From Glycine soja (taxonomy: Eukaryota; Streptophyta; Magnoliopsida; Fabales; Fabaceae): a DNA stretch of 64,000 bases. The stretch is from positions 23,835,696 through 23,899,695 of the forward strand of contig NC_041007.1 in NCBI RefSeq assembly GCF_004193775.1, read 5' to 3'. Positions 44,897 to 54,832 of the stretch are shown here, piece after piece. Every line of letters starts with the position of its first letter. The first letter of the stretch is position 1. Below the pieces are notes generated by a model. That model searched no databases, was not told the origin of the DNA, and saw only the letters and a program-made list of their open reading frames with translations. The position numbers and the translations under genes are program-made.

Positions 44897-47800
44897 ATGA
44901 ACATGGAGAAAGAAGGAGGACCAGTGAACAGACCACCAATTCTGGATGGAACCAACTATGAATACTGGAAAGCAAGGATGGTGGCCTTCCTCAAATCACT
45001 GGATAGCAGAACCTGGAAAGCTGTCATCAAAGGCTGGGAACATCCCAAGATGCTGGACACAGAAGGAAAGCCCACTGAGGAATTGAAGCCAGAAGAAGAC
45101 TGGACTAAAGAAGAAGACGAATTGGCACTTGGAAACTCCAAAGCTTTGAATGCTCTATTCAATGGAGTTGACAAGAATATCTTCAGACTGATCAACACAT
45201 GCACAGTGGCCAAGGATGCATGGGAGATCCTGAAAACCACTCATGAAGGAACCTCCAAAGTGAAGATGTCCAGATTGCAACTATTGGCTACAAAATTCGA
45301 AAATCTGAAGATGAAGGAGGAAGAATGTATTCATGACTTCCACATGAACATTCTTGAAATTGCCAATGCTTGCACCGCCTTGGGAGAGAGGATGACAGAT
45401 GAAAAGCTGGTGAGAAAGATCCTCAGATCCTTGCCTAAGAGATTTGACATGAAAGTCACTGCAATAGAGGAGGCCCAAGACATTTGCAACATGAGAGTAG
45501 ATGAACTCATTGGTTCCCTTCAAACCTTTGAGCTAGGACTCTCAGATAGGGCTGAAAAGAAGAGCAAGAATCTGGCTTTCGTGTCAAATGATGAAGGAGA
45601 AGAAGATGAGTATGACCTGGATACTGATGAAGGTCTGACTAACGCAGTTGTGCTCCTTGGAAAACAGTTCAACAAAGTGATGAACAGAATGGACAGGAGG
45701 CAGAAACCACATGTCCGGAACATCCCTTTCGACATCAGGAAAGGCAGTAAATACCAGAAAAGGTCAGATGAAAAGCCCAGTCACAGCAAAGGAATTCAAT
45801 GCCATGGGTGTGAAGGCTATGGACACATCATAGCTGAATGTCCCACTCATCTCAAGAAGCAGAGGAAAGGACTTTCTGTATGTCGATCTGATACAGAGAG
45901 TGAACAAGAAAGTGATTCTGACAGAGATGTGAATGCACTCACTGGGAGATTTGAATCTGCTGAAGATTCAAGTGATACAGACAGTGAAATCACTTTTGAT
46001 GAGCTCGCTGCATCCTATAGAGAACTATGCATCAAAAGTGAGAAGATTCTTCAGCAAGAAGCACAATTGAAGAAGGTCATTGCAAATCTGGAGGCTGAGA
46101 AGGAGGCACATGAAGAGGAGATCTCTGAGCTTAAAGGAGAAGTTGGTTTTCTGAACTCTAAACTGGAAAACATGACAAAATCAATAAAGATGCTGAATAA
46201 AGGCTCAGATACGCTTGATGAGGTGCTACAGCTTGGAAAGAATGTTGGAAACCAGAGAGGACTTGGATTTAATCCTAAGTCTGCTGGCAGAACAACCATA
46301 ACAGAATTTGTTCCTGCCAAAAACAGCACTGGAGCCACGATGTCACAACATCGGTCTCGACATCATGGAACGCAGCAGAAAAGGAGCAAAAGAAAGAAGT
46401 GGAGGTGTCACTACTGTGGCAGGTATGGTCACATAAAGCCCTTTTGCTATCATTTACATGGCCATCCACATCATGGAACTCAAGGGAGCAGCAGTGGAAG
46501 GAAGATGATGTGGGTTCCAAAACACAGGACTGTTAGTCTTGTTGTTAATACTTCACTTAGAGCATCAGCTAAAGAAGATTGGTACCTAGATAGCGGCTGT
46601 TCCAGACACATGACAGGAGTCAAAGAATTCCTGGTGAACATTGAACCTTGCTCCACTAGCTATGTGACATTTGGAGATGGTTCTAAAGGAAAGATCACTG
46701 GAATGGGAAAGCTAGTCCATGATGGACTTCCTAGTCTGGACAAAGTACTGCTGGTGAAGGGACTGACTGCAAACTTGATCAGCATCAGTCAGCTGTGTGA
46801 TGAAGGATTCAATGTAAACTTCACAAAGACAGAATGCTTGGTGACAAATGAGAAGAGTGAAGTTCTAATGAAGGGCAGCAGATCAAAGGACAACTGCTAC
46901 CTATGGACACCTCAAGAAACCAGTTACTCCTCCACATGTTTATCCTCCAAAGAAGATGAAGTCAGAATATGGCATCAAAGGTTTGGACATCTGCACTTAA
47001 GAGGCATGAAGAAAATCATTGACAAAGGTGCTGTTAGAGGCATTCCCAATCTGAAAATAGAAGAAGGCAGAATCTGTGGTGAATGTCAGATTGGAAAGCA
47101 AGTCAAGATGTCCCACCAGAAGCTTCAACATCAGACCACTTCCAGGGTGCTGGAACTACTTCACATGGACTTGATGGGGCCTATGCAAGTTGAAAGCCTT
47201 GGAGGAAAGAGGTATGCCTATGTTGTTGTGGATGATTTCTCCAGATTTACCTGGGTCAACTTTATCAGAGAGAAATCAGACACCTTTGAAGTATTCAAGG
47301 AGTTGAGTCTAAGACTTCAAAGAGAAAAAGACTGTGTGATCAAAAGAATCAGGAGTGACCATGGCAGAGAGTTTGAAAACAGCAGGTTCACTGAATTCTG
47401 CACATATGAAGGCATCACTCATGAGTTCTCTGCAGCCATTACACCACAACAAAATGGCATAGTTGAAAGGAAAAACAGGACTTTGCAAGAAGCTGCTAGG
47501 GTCATGCTCCATGCCAAAGAACTTCCCTATAATCTCTGGGCTGAAGCCATGAACACAGCATGCTATATCCACAACAGAGTCACACTTAGAAGAGGGACTT
47601 CAACCACACTGTATGAAATCTGGAAAGGGAGGAAGCCAACGGTTAAGCACTTCCACATCTTTGGAAGTCCATGTTACATTTTGGCAGATAGAGAGCAAAG
47701 GAGAAAGATGGATCCCAAGAGTGATGCAGGGATATTCCTGGGATACTCTACAAACAGCAGAGCATATAGAGTATTCAACTCCAGAACCAGAACTGTGATG

Positions 47801-49627
47801 GAATCCATCAATGTAGTTGTTGATGATCTAACTCCAGCAAGAAGGAAGGATGTCGAAGAAGATGTCAGAACATCGGGAGACAATGTAGCAGATACAGCTA
47901 AAAGTGCAGAAAATACAGAAAACTCTGATTCTGCTACAGATGAACCAGACATCAACCAACCTGACAAGAGACCCTCCACTAGAATCCAGAAGATGCACCC
48001 CAAGGAGCTGATTATAGGAGATCCAAACAGAGGAGTCACTACAAGATCAAGGGAGATTGAGATTGTCTCCAACTCATGTTTTGTCTCCAAAATTGAGCCC
48101 AAGAATGTGAAAGAGGCACTGACTGATGAGTTCTGGATCAATGCTATGCAAGAAGAATTGGAGCAATTCAAAAGGAATGAAGTCTGGGAGCTAGTTCCGA
48201 GACCCGAGGGAACTAATGTGATTGGCACCAAGTGGATCTTCAAGAACAAAACCAATGAAGAAGGTGTTATAACCAGAAACAAGGCCAGACTTGTTGCTCA
48301 AGGCTACACTCAGATTGAAGGTGTAGACTTTGATGAAACTTTCGCTCCTGTTGCTAGACTTGAATCCATCAGATTGTTACTTGGTGGAGCTTGCATCCTC
48401 AAATTCAAGCTGTACCAGATGGATGTGAAGAGCGCGTTTCTGAATGGATACCTGAATGAAGAAGCCTATGTGGAGCAGCCAAAGGGATTTGTAGATCCAA
48501 CTCATCCAGATCATGTATACAGGCTCAAGAAAGCTCTCTATGGATTGAAGCAAGCTCCAAGAGCTTGGTATGAAAGGCTAACAGAGTTCCTTACTCAGCA
48601 AGGGTATAGGAAGGGAGGAATTGACAAGACTCTCTTTGTCAAACAAGATGCTGATAACTTGATGATAGCACAGATATATGTTGATGACATTGTGTTTGGA
48701 GGGATGTCGAATGAGATGCTTCGACATTTTGTCCAACAGATGCAATCTGAATTTGAGATGAGTCTTGTTGGAGAGCTGACTTATTTTCTGGGACTTCAAG
48801 TGAAGCAGATGGAAGACTCCATATTCCTCTCACAAAGCAAGTATGCAAAGAACATTATCAAGAAGTTTGGAATGGAGAATGCCAGCCATAAAAGAACACC
48901 TGCACCTACTCACTTGAAGCTGTCAAAAGATGAAGCTGGCACCAGTGTTGATCAAAGTCTGTACAGAAGCATGATTGGAAGCTTACTATATTTAACAGCT
49001 AGCAGACCCGACATCACCTATGCAGTAGGTGTTTGTGCAAGATATCAAGCCAATCCTAAGATAAGTCACTTGACTCAAGTAAAGAGAATCCTGAAATATG
49101 TAAATGGCACCAGTGACTATGGGATTATGTACTGTCATTGTTCTGATTCAATGCTGGTTGGGTATTGTGATGCTGATTGGGCTGGAAGTGCAGATGACAG
49201 AAAAAGCACTTCTGGTGGATGCTTCTATCTGGGCAACAATCTTATTTCATGGTTCAGCAAGAAGCAGAACTGTGTGTCCCTATCTACTGCAGAAGCAGAG
49301 TATATTGCAGCAGGAAGCAGCTGTTCACAACTAGTTTGGATGAAGCAGATGCTGAAGGAGTACAATGTCGAACAAGATGTCATGACATTATACTGTGACA
49401 ACTTGAGTGCTATTAATATTTCTAAAAATCCTGTTCAACACAGCAGAACCAAGCACATTGACATTAGACATCACTATATTAGAGAGCTTGTTGATGATAA
49501 AGTTATCACACTGGAGCATGTTGACACTGAGGAACAAATAGCAGATATTTTCACAAAGGCATTGGATGCAAAACAGTTTGAAAAACTGAGGGGCAAGCTG
49601 GGCATTTGTCTGCTAGAGGAATTGTAG
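44897..49627 (+). CDS. gag-pol: SIRE1 gag-pol polyprotein, intact (1576 aa)
   Basis: One uninterrupted frame encodes capsid and all enzymes for replication. Order: copia gag (residues ~10-230; [13 protein letters not shown]); zinc knuckle [14 protein letters not shown] (~302-315); coiled coil (~360-450; [20 protein letters not shown]), typical of Sirevirus gag; second knuckle [14 protein letters not shown] (~504-517); protease DSG (Asp 565); integrase zinc region (WHQRFGHLH) and core with D758, D821 and E857 (35 residues between the last two); RT with YVDD at 1261-1264; RNase H with [19 protein letters not shown] and STAEAEYIA. Start chosen at the first ATG after the primer site. It ends at TAG 49625-49627. 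All catalytic residues I checked are present. Confidence 0.97.
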   Translation: MNMEKEGGPVNRPPILDGTNYEYWKARMVAFLKSLDSRTWKAVIKGWEHPKMLDTEGKPTEELKPEEDWTKEEDELALGNSKALNALFNGVDKNIFRLINTCTVAKDAWEILKTTHEGTSKVKMSRLQLLATKFENLKMKEEECIHDFHMNILEIANACTALGERMTDEKLVRKILRSLPKRFDMKVTAIEEAQDICNMRVDELIGSLQTFELGLSDRAEKKSKNLAFVSNDEGEEDEYDLDTDEGLTNAVVLLGKQFNKVMNRMDRRQKPHVRNIPFDIRKGSKYQKRSDEKPSHSKGIQCHGCEGYGHIIAECPTHLKKQRKGLSVCRSDTESEQESDSDRDVNALTGRFESAEDSSDTDSEITFDELAASYRELCIKSEKILQQEAQLKKVIANLEAEKEAHEEEISELKGEVGFLNSKLENMTKSIKMLNKGSDTLDEVLQLGKNVGNQRGLGFNPKSAGRTTITEFVPAKNSTGATMSQHRSRHHGTQQKRSKRKKWRCHYCGRYGHIKPFCYHLHGHPHHGTQGSSSGRKMMWVPKHRTVSLVVNTSLRASAKEDWYLDSGCSRHMTGVKEFLVNIEPCSTSYVTFGDGSKGKITGMGKLVHDGLPSLDKVLLVKGLTANLISISQLCDEGFNVNFTKTECLVTNEKSEVLMKGSRSKDNCYLWTPQETSYSSTCLSSKEDEVRIWHQRFGHLHLRGMKKIIDKGAVRGIPNLKIEEGRICGECQIGKQVKMSHQKLQHQTTSRVLELLHMDLMGPMQVESLGGKRYAYVVVDDFSRFTWVNFIREKSDTFEVFKELSLRLQREKDCVIKRIRSDHGREFENSRFTEFCTYEGITHEFSAAITPQQNGIVERKNRTLQEAARVMLHAKELPYNLWAEAMNTACYIHNRVTLRRGTSTTLYEIWKGRKPTVKHFHIFGSPCYILADREQRRKMDPKSDAGIFLGYSTNSRAYRVFNSRTRTVMESINVVVDDLTPARRKDVEEDVRTSGDNVADTAKSAENTENSDSATDEPDINQPDKRPSTRIQKMHPKELIIGDPNRGVTTRSREIEIVSNSCFVSKIEPKNVKEALTDEFWINAMQEELEQFKRNEVWELVPRPEGTNVIGTKWIFKNKTNEEGVITRNKARLVAQGYTQIEGVDFDETFAPVARLESIRLLLGGACILKFKLYQMDVKSAFLNGYLNEEAYVEQPKGFVDPTHPDHVYRLKKALYGLKQAPRAWYERLTEFLTQQGYRKGGIDKTLFVKQDADNLMIAQIYVDDIVFGGMSNEMLRHFVQQMQSEFEMSLVGELTYFLGLQVKQMEDSIFLSQSKYAKNIIKKFGMENASHKRTPAPTHLKLSKDEAGTSVDQSLYRSMIGSLLYLTASRPDITYAVGVCARYQANPKISHLTQVKRILKYVNGTSDYGIMYCHCSDSMLVGYCDADWAGSADDRKSTSGGCFYLGNNLISWFSKKQNCVSLSTAEAEYIAAGSSCSQLVWMKQMLKEYNVEQDVMTLYCDNLSAINISKNPVQHSRTKHIDIRHHYIRELVDDKVITLEHVDTEEQIADIFTKALDAKQFEKLRGKLGICLLEEL

Positions 49628-49633
49628 CAACTA
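49625..49633 (+). promoter_or_regulatory. Readthrough-type stop codon context
   Basis: TAG CAA CTA matches the UAG-CAR-YYA context known from tobamovirus stop readthrough. Stop suppression has been reported for SIRE1 envelope-like expression. The following frame is open for 43 codons up to 49757 and on through the whole downstream ORF to 51643. Confidence 0.85.
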
Positions 49634-49831
49634 CTGATATCTGAACGTGCCCAAACGAATCACTTAACATTAATAGCACGTTCACTACTGAACCAAAGCA
49701 AATTCGACCGTTGCTTCACACGTCCCTCTACATTCCTCATTCAAACTTATATTTTCGTGTTAATCTCGTTTTCTGCATTCCCCAACAGCTCTCAGAAATT
49801 TACGAAATCATTCCAAACGCTCTGTTTTTCC

Positions 49832-51643
49832 ATGGCTACCTCACCAAAAGAAACTTCAGCTCCTGGTTCACCCTCTGTACCATCATCTCCGCACCAGGAA
49901 CAACCAGAATTCAACATCCAACCCATACAAATAATTCCTGGTCAAGCTTCTGTCCCTGAGAAACTGGTTCCCAGAAGACAACAGGGAGTGAAGATTGCTG
50001 AAAACCCAAGCCTTGCAACAAGTCCTAGGGAAGTAGACCCGGAGATGGATAAGAAGATCCGCAGTATTGTGAGTAGCATTTTGAAAGACGCCTCTGTTCC
50101 TGATGCTGGTGAAGATGTTCCAACATCCTCCACCCCGAATGTTTCTGTGCCTGATGTTGATAAAGATGTTCCAACATCCTCCGCTCCAAATGCTGAAGCC
50201 CTCCCTTCACCCAGTGAAGAGGAATCAACAGAAGAAGAAGATCAAGCCGCAGAGGAGACCCCTGCACCAAGGGCACCAGAACCTGCTCCAGGTGACCTCA
50301 TTGACCTAGAAGAGGTAGAATCTGATGAGGAACCCATTGCCAACAAGTTGGCACCTGGTATCGCAGAAAGATTACAAAGCCGAAAGGGTAAAACCCCCAT
50401 TAAGAGGTCTGGACGAATCAAGACTATGGCACAGAAGAAGAGCACACCAATCACTCCTACCTCATCCAGACGAAGCAAAGTCGCAATTCCTTCCAAGAAG
50501 AGGAAAGAAATTTCCTCATCTGATTCTGATGATGATGTCGAACTAGATGTCTCGACATCAAAGAGGGCCAAGAAATCTGGGAGAAAGGTGCCTGGAAATG
50601 TTCCTGATGCACCATTGGACAACATCTCTTTCCACTCCATTGGCAATGTTGAAAAGTGGAAATATGTGTATCAACGCAGACTTGCGGTTGAAAGAGAACT
50701 GGGAAGAGATGCCTTGGATTGCAAGGAGACCATGGACCTCATCACGGCTGCTGGACTGCTGAAGACTGTAACCAAGTTGGGAGATTGCTATGAAAGCTTA
50801 GTCAGGGAATTCATTGTCAACATTCCCTCTGACATAACAAACAGAAAGAGTGATGAGTATCAAAAGGTATTTGTCAGAGGAAAGTGTGTTAGATTCTCCC
50901 CTGCTGTGATCAACAAATACCTGGACAGACCAACAGATGGAGTGGTGGATATTGCTGTCTCTGAACATCAAATTGCCAAGGAAATCACTGCCAAACAAGT
51001 CCAGCATTGGCCAAAGAAAGGGAAGCTGTCTGCAGGGAAGCTAAGTGTGAAATATGCAATCCTGCACAGGATTGGAGTTGCAAACTGGGTACCCACCAAT
51101 CATACTTCCACTGTTGCCACAGGTTTGGGTAAATTTCTGTATGCTGTTGGAACCAAGTCCAAATTTAATTTTGGAAACTATATATTTGATCAAACTGTTA
51201 AGCATTCAGAATCCTTTGTTGTCAAATTACCCATTGCCTTCCCAACTGTATTGTGTGGCATTATGTTGAGTCAACATCCCAATATTTTAAACTACACTGA
51301 CTCTGTGATGAAGAGAGAATCTCCTCTATCCCTGCATTACAAACTGTTTGAGGGGACACATGTCCCAGACATTGTCTCGACATCAAGGAAAGCTGCTGCT
51401 TCAGGTGCTGTGTCCAAGGATGCTCTGATTGCTGAACTCAAGGACACATGCAAGGTGCTGGAAGCAACCATCAAAGCCACCACAGAGAAGAAGATGGAGC
51501 TGGAACGGCTGATTAAAAGGCTCTCAGAAAGCGGCATTGATGCTGGAGAAGCAGCTGAGCAAGAAGATGAAGTTGCTGAGGAAGAGGAAGATGCAGCAGA
51601 GGATACAGATCCAGATGATGATGATTCTGAAGCCACCCCATGA
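49832..51643 (+). CDS. env-like: SIRE1 envelope-like ORF2
   Basis: 603 residues from the first ATG (MATSPKETSAPGSPSVPSSP); the same frame is open back to the gag-pol stop at 49627, so a readthrough product would be longer. The N-terminal third is rich in Pro, Ser and Glu. The central part has YESLVREFIVNIP and VRGKCVRFSPAVINKYL, which resemble the plant transposon protein ORFs of elements 6, 7 and 8. The C-terminus is a coiled coil (ELKDTCKVLEATIKATTEKK) ending in an acidic tail. I see no clear signal peptide or fusion peptide. The envelope name is historical; the true role is unknown. Confidence 0.92.
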   Translation: MATSPKETSAPGSPSVPSSPHQEQPEFNIQPIQIIPGQASVPEKLVPRRQQGVKIAENPSLATSPREVDPEMDKKIRSIVSSILKDASVPDAGEDVPTSSTPNVSVPDVDKDVPTSSAPNAEALPSPSEEESTEEEDQAAEETPAPRAPEPAPGDLIDLEEVESDEEPIANKLAPGIAERLQSRKGKTPIKRSGRIKTMAQKKSTPITPTSSRRSKVAIPSKKRKEISSSDSDDDVELDVSTSKRAKKSGRKVPGNVPDAPLDNISFHSIGNVEKWKYVYQRRLAVERELGRDALDCKETMDLITAAGLLKTVTKLGDCYESLVREFIVNIPSDITNRKSDEYQKVFVRGKCVRFSPAVINKYLDRPTDGVVDIAVSEHQIAKEITAKQVQHWPKKGKLSAGKLSVKYAILHRIGVANWVPTNHTSTVATGLGKFLYAVGTKSKFNFGNYIFDQTVKHSESFVVKLPIAFPTVLCGIMLSQHPNILNYTDSVMKRESPLSLHYKLFEGTHVPDIVSTSRKAAASGAVSKDALIAELKDTCKVLEATIKATTEKKMELERLIKRLSESGIDAGEAAEQEDEVAEEEEDAAEDTDPDDDDSEATP

Positions 51644-52276
51644 CCATCAGACCTCTATTTTTTCTTTTTACTTTTACTAGCTAAAGGGGCATGTCCCTTG
51701 AACAATTACTAGTTATTGGTCTGTAATATTTGCACCTTAAGTTCATGCATTCTACTTTTGTCAAATTCTGTCTAAAAAGGGGGAGTAATAGTATTATGCT
51801 TGCTATTATGCATGATTTTGAGCAGTAGGATACTATGTATGCAATAGTCGTATTATGTATGGCAGTAGGAAACGATGTATGCATGATTCATGATTCTGAG
51901 GGGGAGTTGTATGAATATGATCTTGAGGGGGAGACTGCTGCTGCTGAGGATGACTGATGTAAGCTACTAGAAGCTGATAGAAGATGTTGCAGTAAGAGCA
52001 TGAAGACAGGGGGAGCAGAAAGCGCCTGGAAAAGACTGGTAGCTGATAGAAGATGCTGCAGTAAGCATGAAGACAGGGGGAGCAGAAGCAGAAAGCTGAT
52101 GTCACGTGAGATGTCTTGACATCCTGGAGAAGACTTGTAGATTTGCAACTTGAAGAATTTCCGCTGTGCTTGATTACTCTGATAATGAAAGTTGCTGATC
52201 CCACTTGCATAACTGCTCGTACCTGCTCAGGAAGTGTCTAAGTATGTTTTAGACAAAATTTGCCAAAGGGGGAGAT
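51644..52276 (+). other. SIRE1 3' noncoding region with six purine tracts
   Basis: The octamer AGGGGGAG occurs six times (about 51778, 51899, 51926, 52008, 52075, 52267). The last, in GCCAAAGGGGGAGAT, abuts the LTR and is the functional polypurine tract by position. A ~50-bp segment is duplicated (51973-52022, 52037-52085), and a GATGTC-TT-GACATC palindrome lies at 52110-52123. Confidence 0.85.
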
Positions 52277-53477
52277 TGTTAGTGCTTAGCTCTACGGAGT
52301 TTTAAAAGATTGGCTAAGATTTTGTTAAAACATAAGCACTTAGACAATGAAGGAAAGCTGGAGTTGCTGCACATGATGTCCAACGTTATGTCAAGGAATA
52401 AGATCGGGCTGCACAATGCACAAGGCAAGATGAAATGTCAAATGAAGAATTGAAGCTGCAGGATTCACGATGTCGGATACAATGTCCAGGACATCCTGCT
52501 CGAAAATACTGGAATTGCTAAAAGTCAAGTAGTGAAGCTGCAGGATCCACGATGTCGGATACGATGTCCTGACATCCGGCCCGATAATACTGGACATATA
52601 ATTCTGTTATATCTTTAACAGATTATTGTGCAGTTAGCAAGAGATAAGAAGATCTATCTTTAGGAACGAATTAAAAGATAATTAAAGTTCGAATTTCAAA
52701 GTAGAAGAGTTCGTTCAGGGATTAAAGATTAAAGATAAAAACTAAAAGATCAAACTGCATCTTTTAGATCTTTAAGTGCAGATTTTCAGGAAGAATGATA
52801 GATCTCCTCCAGCACAAGATGTTGCAGCCCAGAAACGCACATTGCTATATAAACACGAAGGCTGCACGAGTTCTGCACCAAGTCCGAGATTGAAGAGTTA
52901 TTTTGTGAGTTTTGGGACTTGAGTCTTTTGTGAGCCACCTTGATGTTACTTTAACATCAAGTGTTGGACCTGAGTGTGTAGAGTTGATCTCTAGTGTGTA
53001 GAGTTGATCTCTAGTGTGTAGAGTTGATCTCTTTTGTGTAGAGTTGATCTCTTGTGTGTAGAGTTGATCTCTAGTGTGTAGAGTTGATCTCTTGTGTGTA
53101 GAGTTGATCTCTATTGTTCAGAGAGCAATCTCTGGTGTGTCTTTGAATTGATTGTAAACACGGGAGTGTGAGTGAGAGGGAGTGAGCGGGGTTTCTCATA
53201 TCTAAGAGTGGCTCTTAGGTAGAGGTCGCACGGGTAGTGGTTAGGTGAGAAGGTTGTAAACAGTGGCTGTTAGACCTTGAACTAACACTATTTTAGTGGA
53301 TTTCCTCCCTGGCTTGGTAGCCCCCAGATGTAGGTGAGGTTGCACCGAACTGGGTTAACAATTCTCTTGTGTTATTTACTTGTCTAATCTGTTTATACAG
53401 TCAAACACAATCTGCATGTTCTGAAGCGTGATGTCGTGACATCCGGTACGACATCTGTCCCCAGTATCAGAATTTCA
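52277..53477 (+). mobile_element. SIRE1 3' LTR
   Basis: Same length as the 5' LTR (offset 8639). Comparing the two by eye I found no substitution or gap. Followed by the duplication TCACC. Confidence 0.95.
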
Positions 53478-53905
53478 TCACCCAAATTGCAAAATCTGAA
53501 TGGCAAAGGGCGTAGAATTTGTCTATGCGCTTTTACCACTTGACTCGCTGCTCCTGAATGATAAAGGGCGCAGAATCTGTCTCTGCGCATTCACCACCCA
53601 ACTTGTCGTCCCTGAATGATAAAGGGCGCAAAATTCGTCTATGTTCGTTTGTCCACTTAGCTTGCTGCTCTTGAATGATAAAGGGCGCAGAATTCGTCTA
53701 TGCGCGTTTATCACCGAATTTGCGAAATCCGAATGGCAAAGGGCGCAAAATTCGTCTATGCGCGTTTACCACTCGACTCGCTGCTCCTGAATGATAAAGG
53801 GCGCAGAATCTGTCTCTACGCGTTTACCACCCAACTTGATGCTCTTGCATGATAAAGGGCGCATAATTTGTCTCTGCGCGTTTATCACTCATCGAGCGTG
53901 CAGAT
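53478..53905 (-). repeat. 58-bp hairpin array, right part
   Basis: Units begin at 53498, 53556, 53614, 53673, 53731, 53789 and 53847 (58-59 bp). Nested stems: outer TGATAAA/TTTATCA (perfect in the unit starting 53673) or TGGCAAA/TTTACCA (one A-C), inner GCGCAGA/TCTGCGC. Continues the array at 43479-43637 across SIRE1. Confidence 0.9.
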
Positions 53906-54832
53906 AACCACATGTCATCGGGCCCGCCGCCTTTGGATGACAAAAGGCGCAGAAGACGACGTTAGTCTCTGCGTGCTATCATGCTTTGAGTCTTAGAGAT
54001 AGCAAAAGAAAGTTTAAACGGATAACCACTCGGGTATCTCCGTATGTCACATGAATCCAGTGTCAGTATGACAGAAATTGTGGGGCGGCCGACAAAAGCG
54101 AGGCTCTTGCTCCTACATATCCTCAATGAGGAATACAGACCTACCTAGTTCTGGATAACTTGTGAGACTAAAAATAGTCTCGATGTTTTCTTCACTAAAA
54201 TGTGAACATGCTTTAGTAAAGAGACAAAACTTCCAACTAATCAGAGCAACATATGCTTTTCGGATGAAAAACAATGTGTCTATCGGGGAAGGGGAGTATG
54301 CTGATGAAATCTTCTCATAACCACAAATGAGATTTTGGATGTTAGCATTTCGTTTCTAAATGACCATTTAGAGGAAACACTGGGTTCAACAAAAATAGAA
54401 GGAAATCACTCAAAGTGTATTAATCTCACACAGGTAAGTGTTTCGTCCTAATTCCGAACTATAGATATGTCATGACTTGATTTTGCAAATCATTTCCTAT
54501 CAAATCAAAGATTACATGCGTGATCATGGATCAATAGGACTTTTCTTGGGGAATGGTGTTTTTTGGTGGGAACTTTGGCTTTGAGTGTTTTTGGCCTTTT
54601 CCTTTTCTATTTTTGTTTAGTGCGGGGCGAAAAAGTCGCTGACACACAGGATTTTGGTTGGCAATCAAAGGGAGAGGACCATTTTAGGTCGTGGTTTCCT
54701 TTCTTTTCTTGTTTACTTGATGACAAATCTGTATTGTTCAGATATTGTCTGGTCCTAAGACTTTTCTGCATATTTCTTCTTTTCTCTTCCGATCTTTGAT
54801 CGAGAATTCTCTTTCTTTTTTTGCTTTCTCCC
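53906..54832 (-). other. 3' untranslated region of element 5
   Basis: Includes a copy of the TACGTA module (54085-54155). 54160-54830 is homologous to 60615-61325 of element 6. No ORF. It joins pol at a microhomology TCCCAT (54829-54834), marking the integrase deletion. Confidence 0.75.

Larger units (their letters stand above)
43638..53477 (+). mobile_element. SIRE1: Complete SIRE1-type copia (Sirevirus) element
   Basis: 9840 bp: two 1201-bp LTRs (43638-44838, 52277-53477), initiator-Met primer site (44841), gag-pol ORF (44897-49627), an in-frame stop followed by an open envelope-like frame (to 51643), multiple purine tracts and a final one at 52262-52276. Flanked by the target duplication TCACC (43633-43637, 53478-53482). 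Both ORFs are intact and I found no LTR difference by eye, so insertion is recent and the copy may be competent. SIRE1 is a known soybean Sirevirus; identification rests on the structure and the ORF sequences. Confidence 0.95.

Noticed and set aside
44956..48848. Antisense frames within SIRE1 gag-pol
   Set aside because: Shadows of the sense ORF; antisense genes are not known for SIRE1.
49757..49831. Start of the SIRE1 ORF2 at 49757
   Set aside because: That codon is GTG; the first ATG in frame is 49832. The upstream open stretch is better explained by readthrough.
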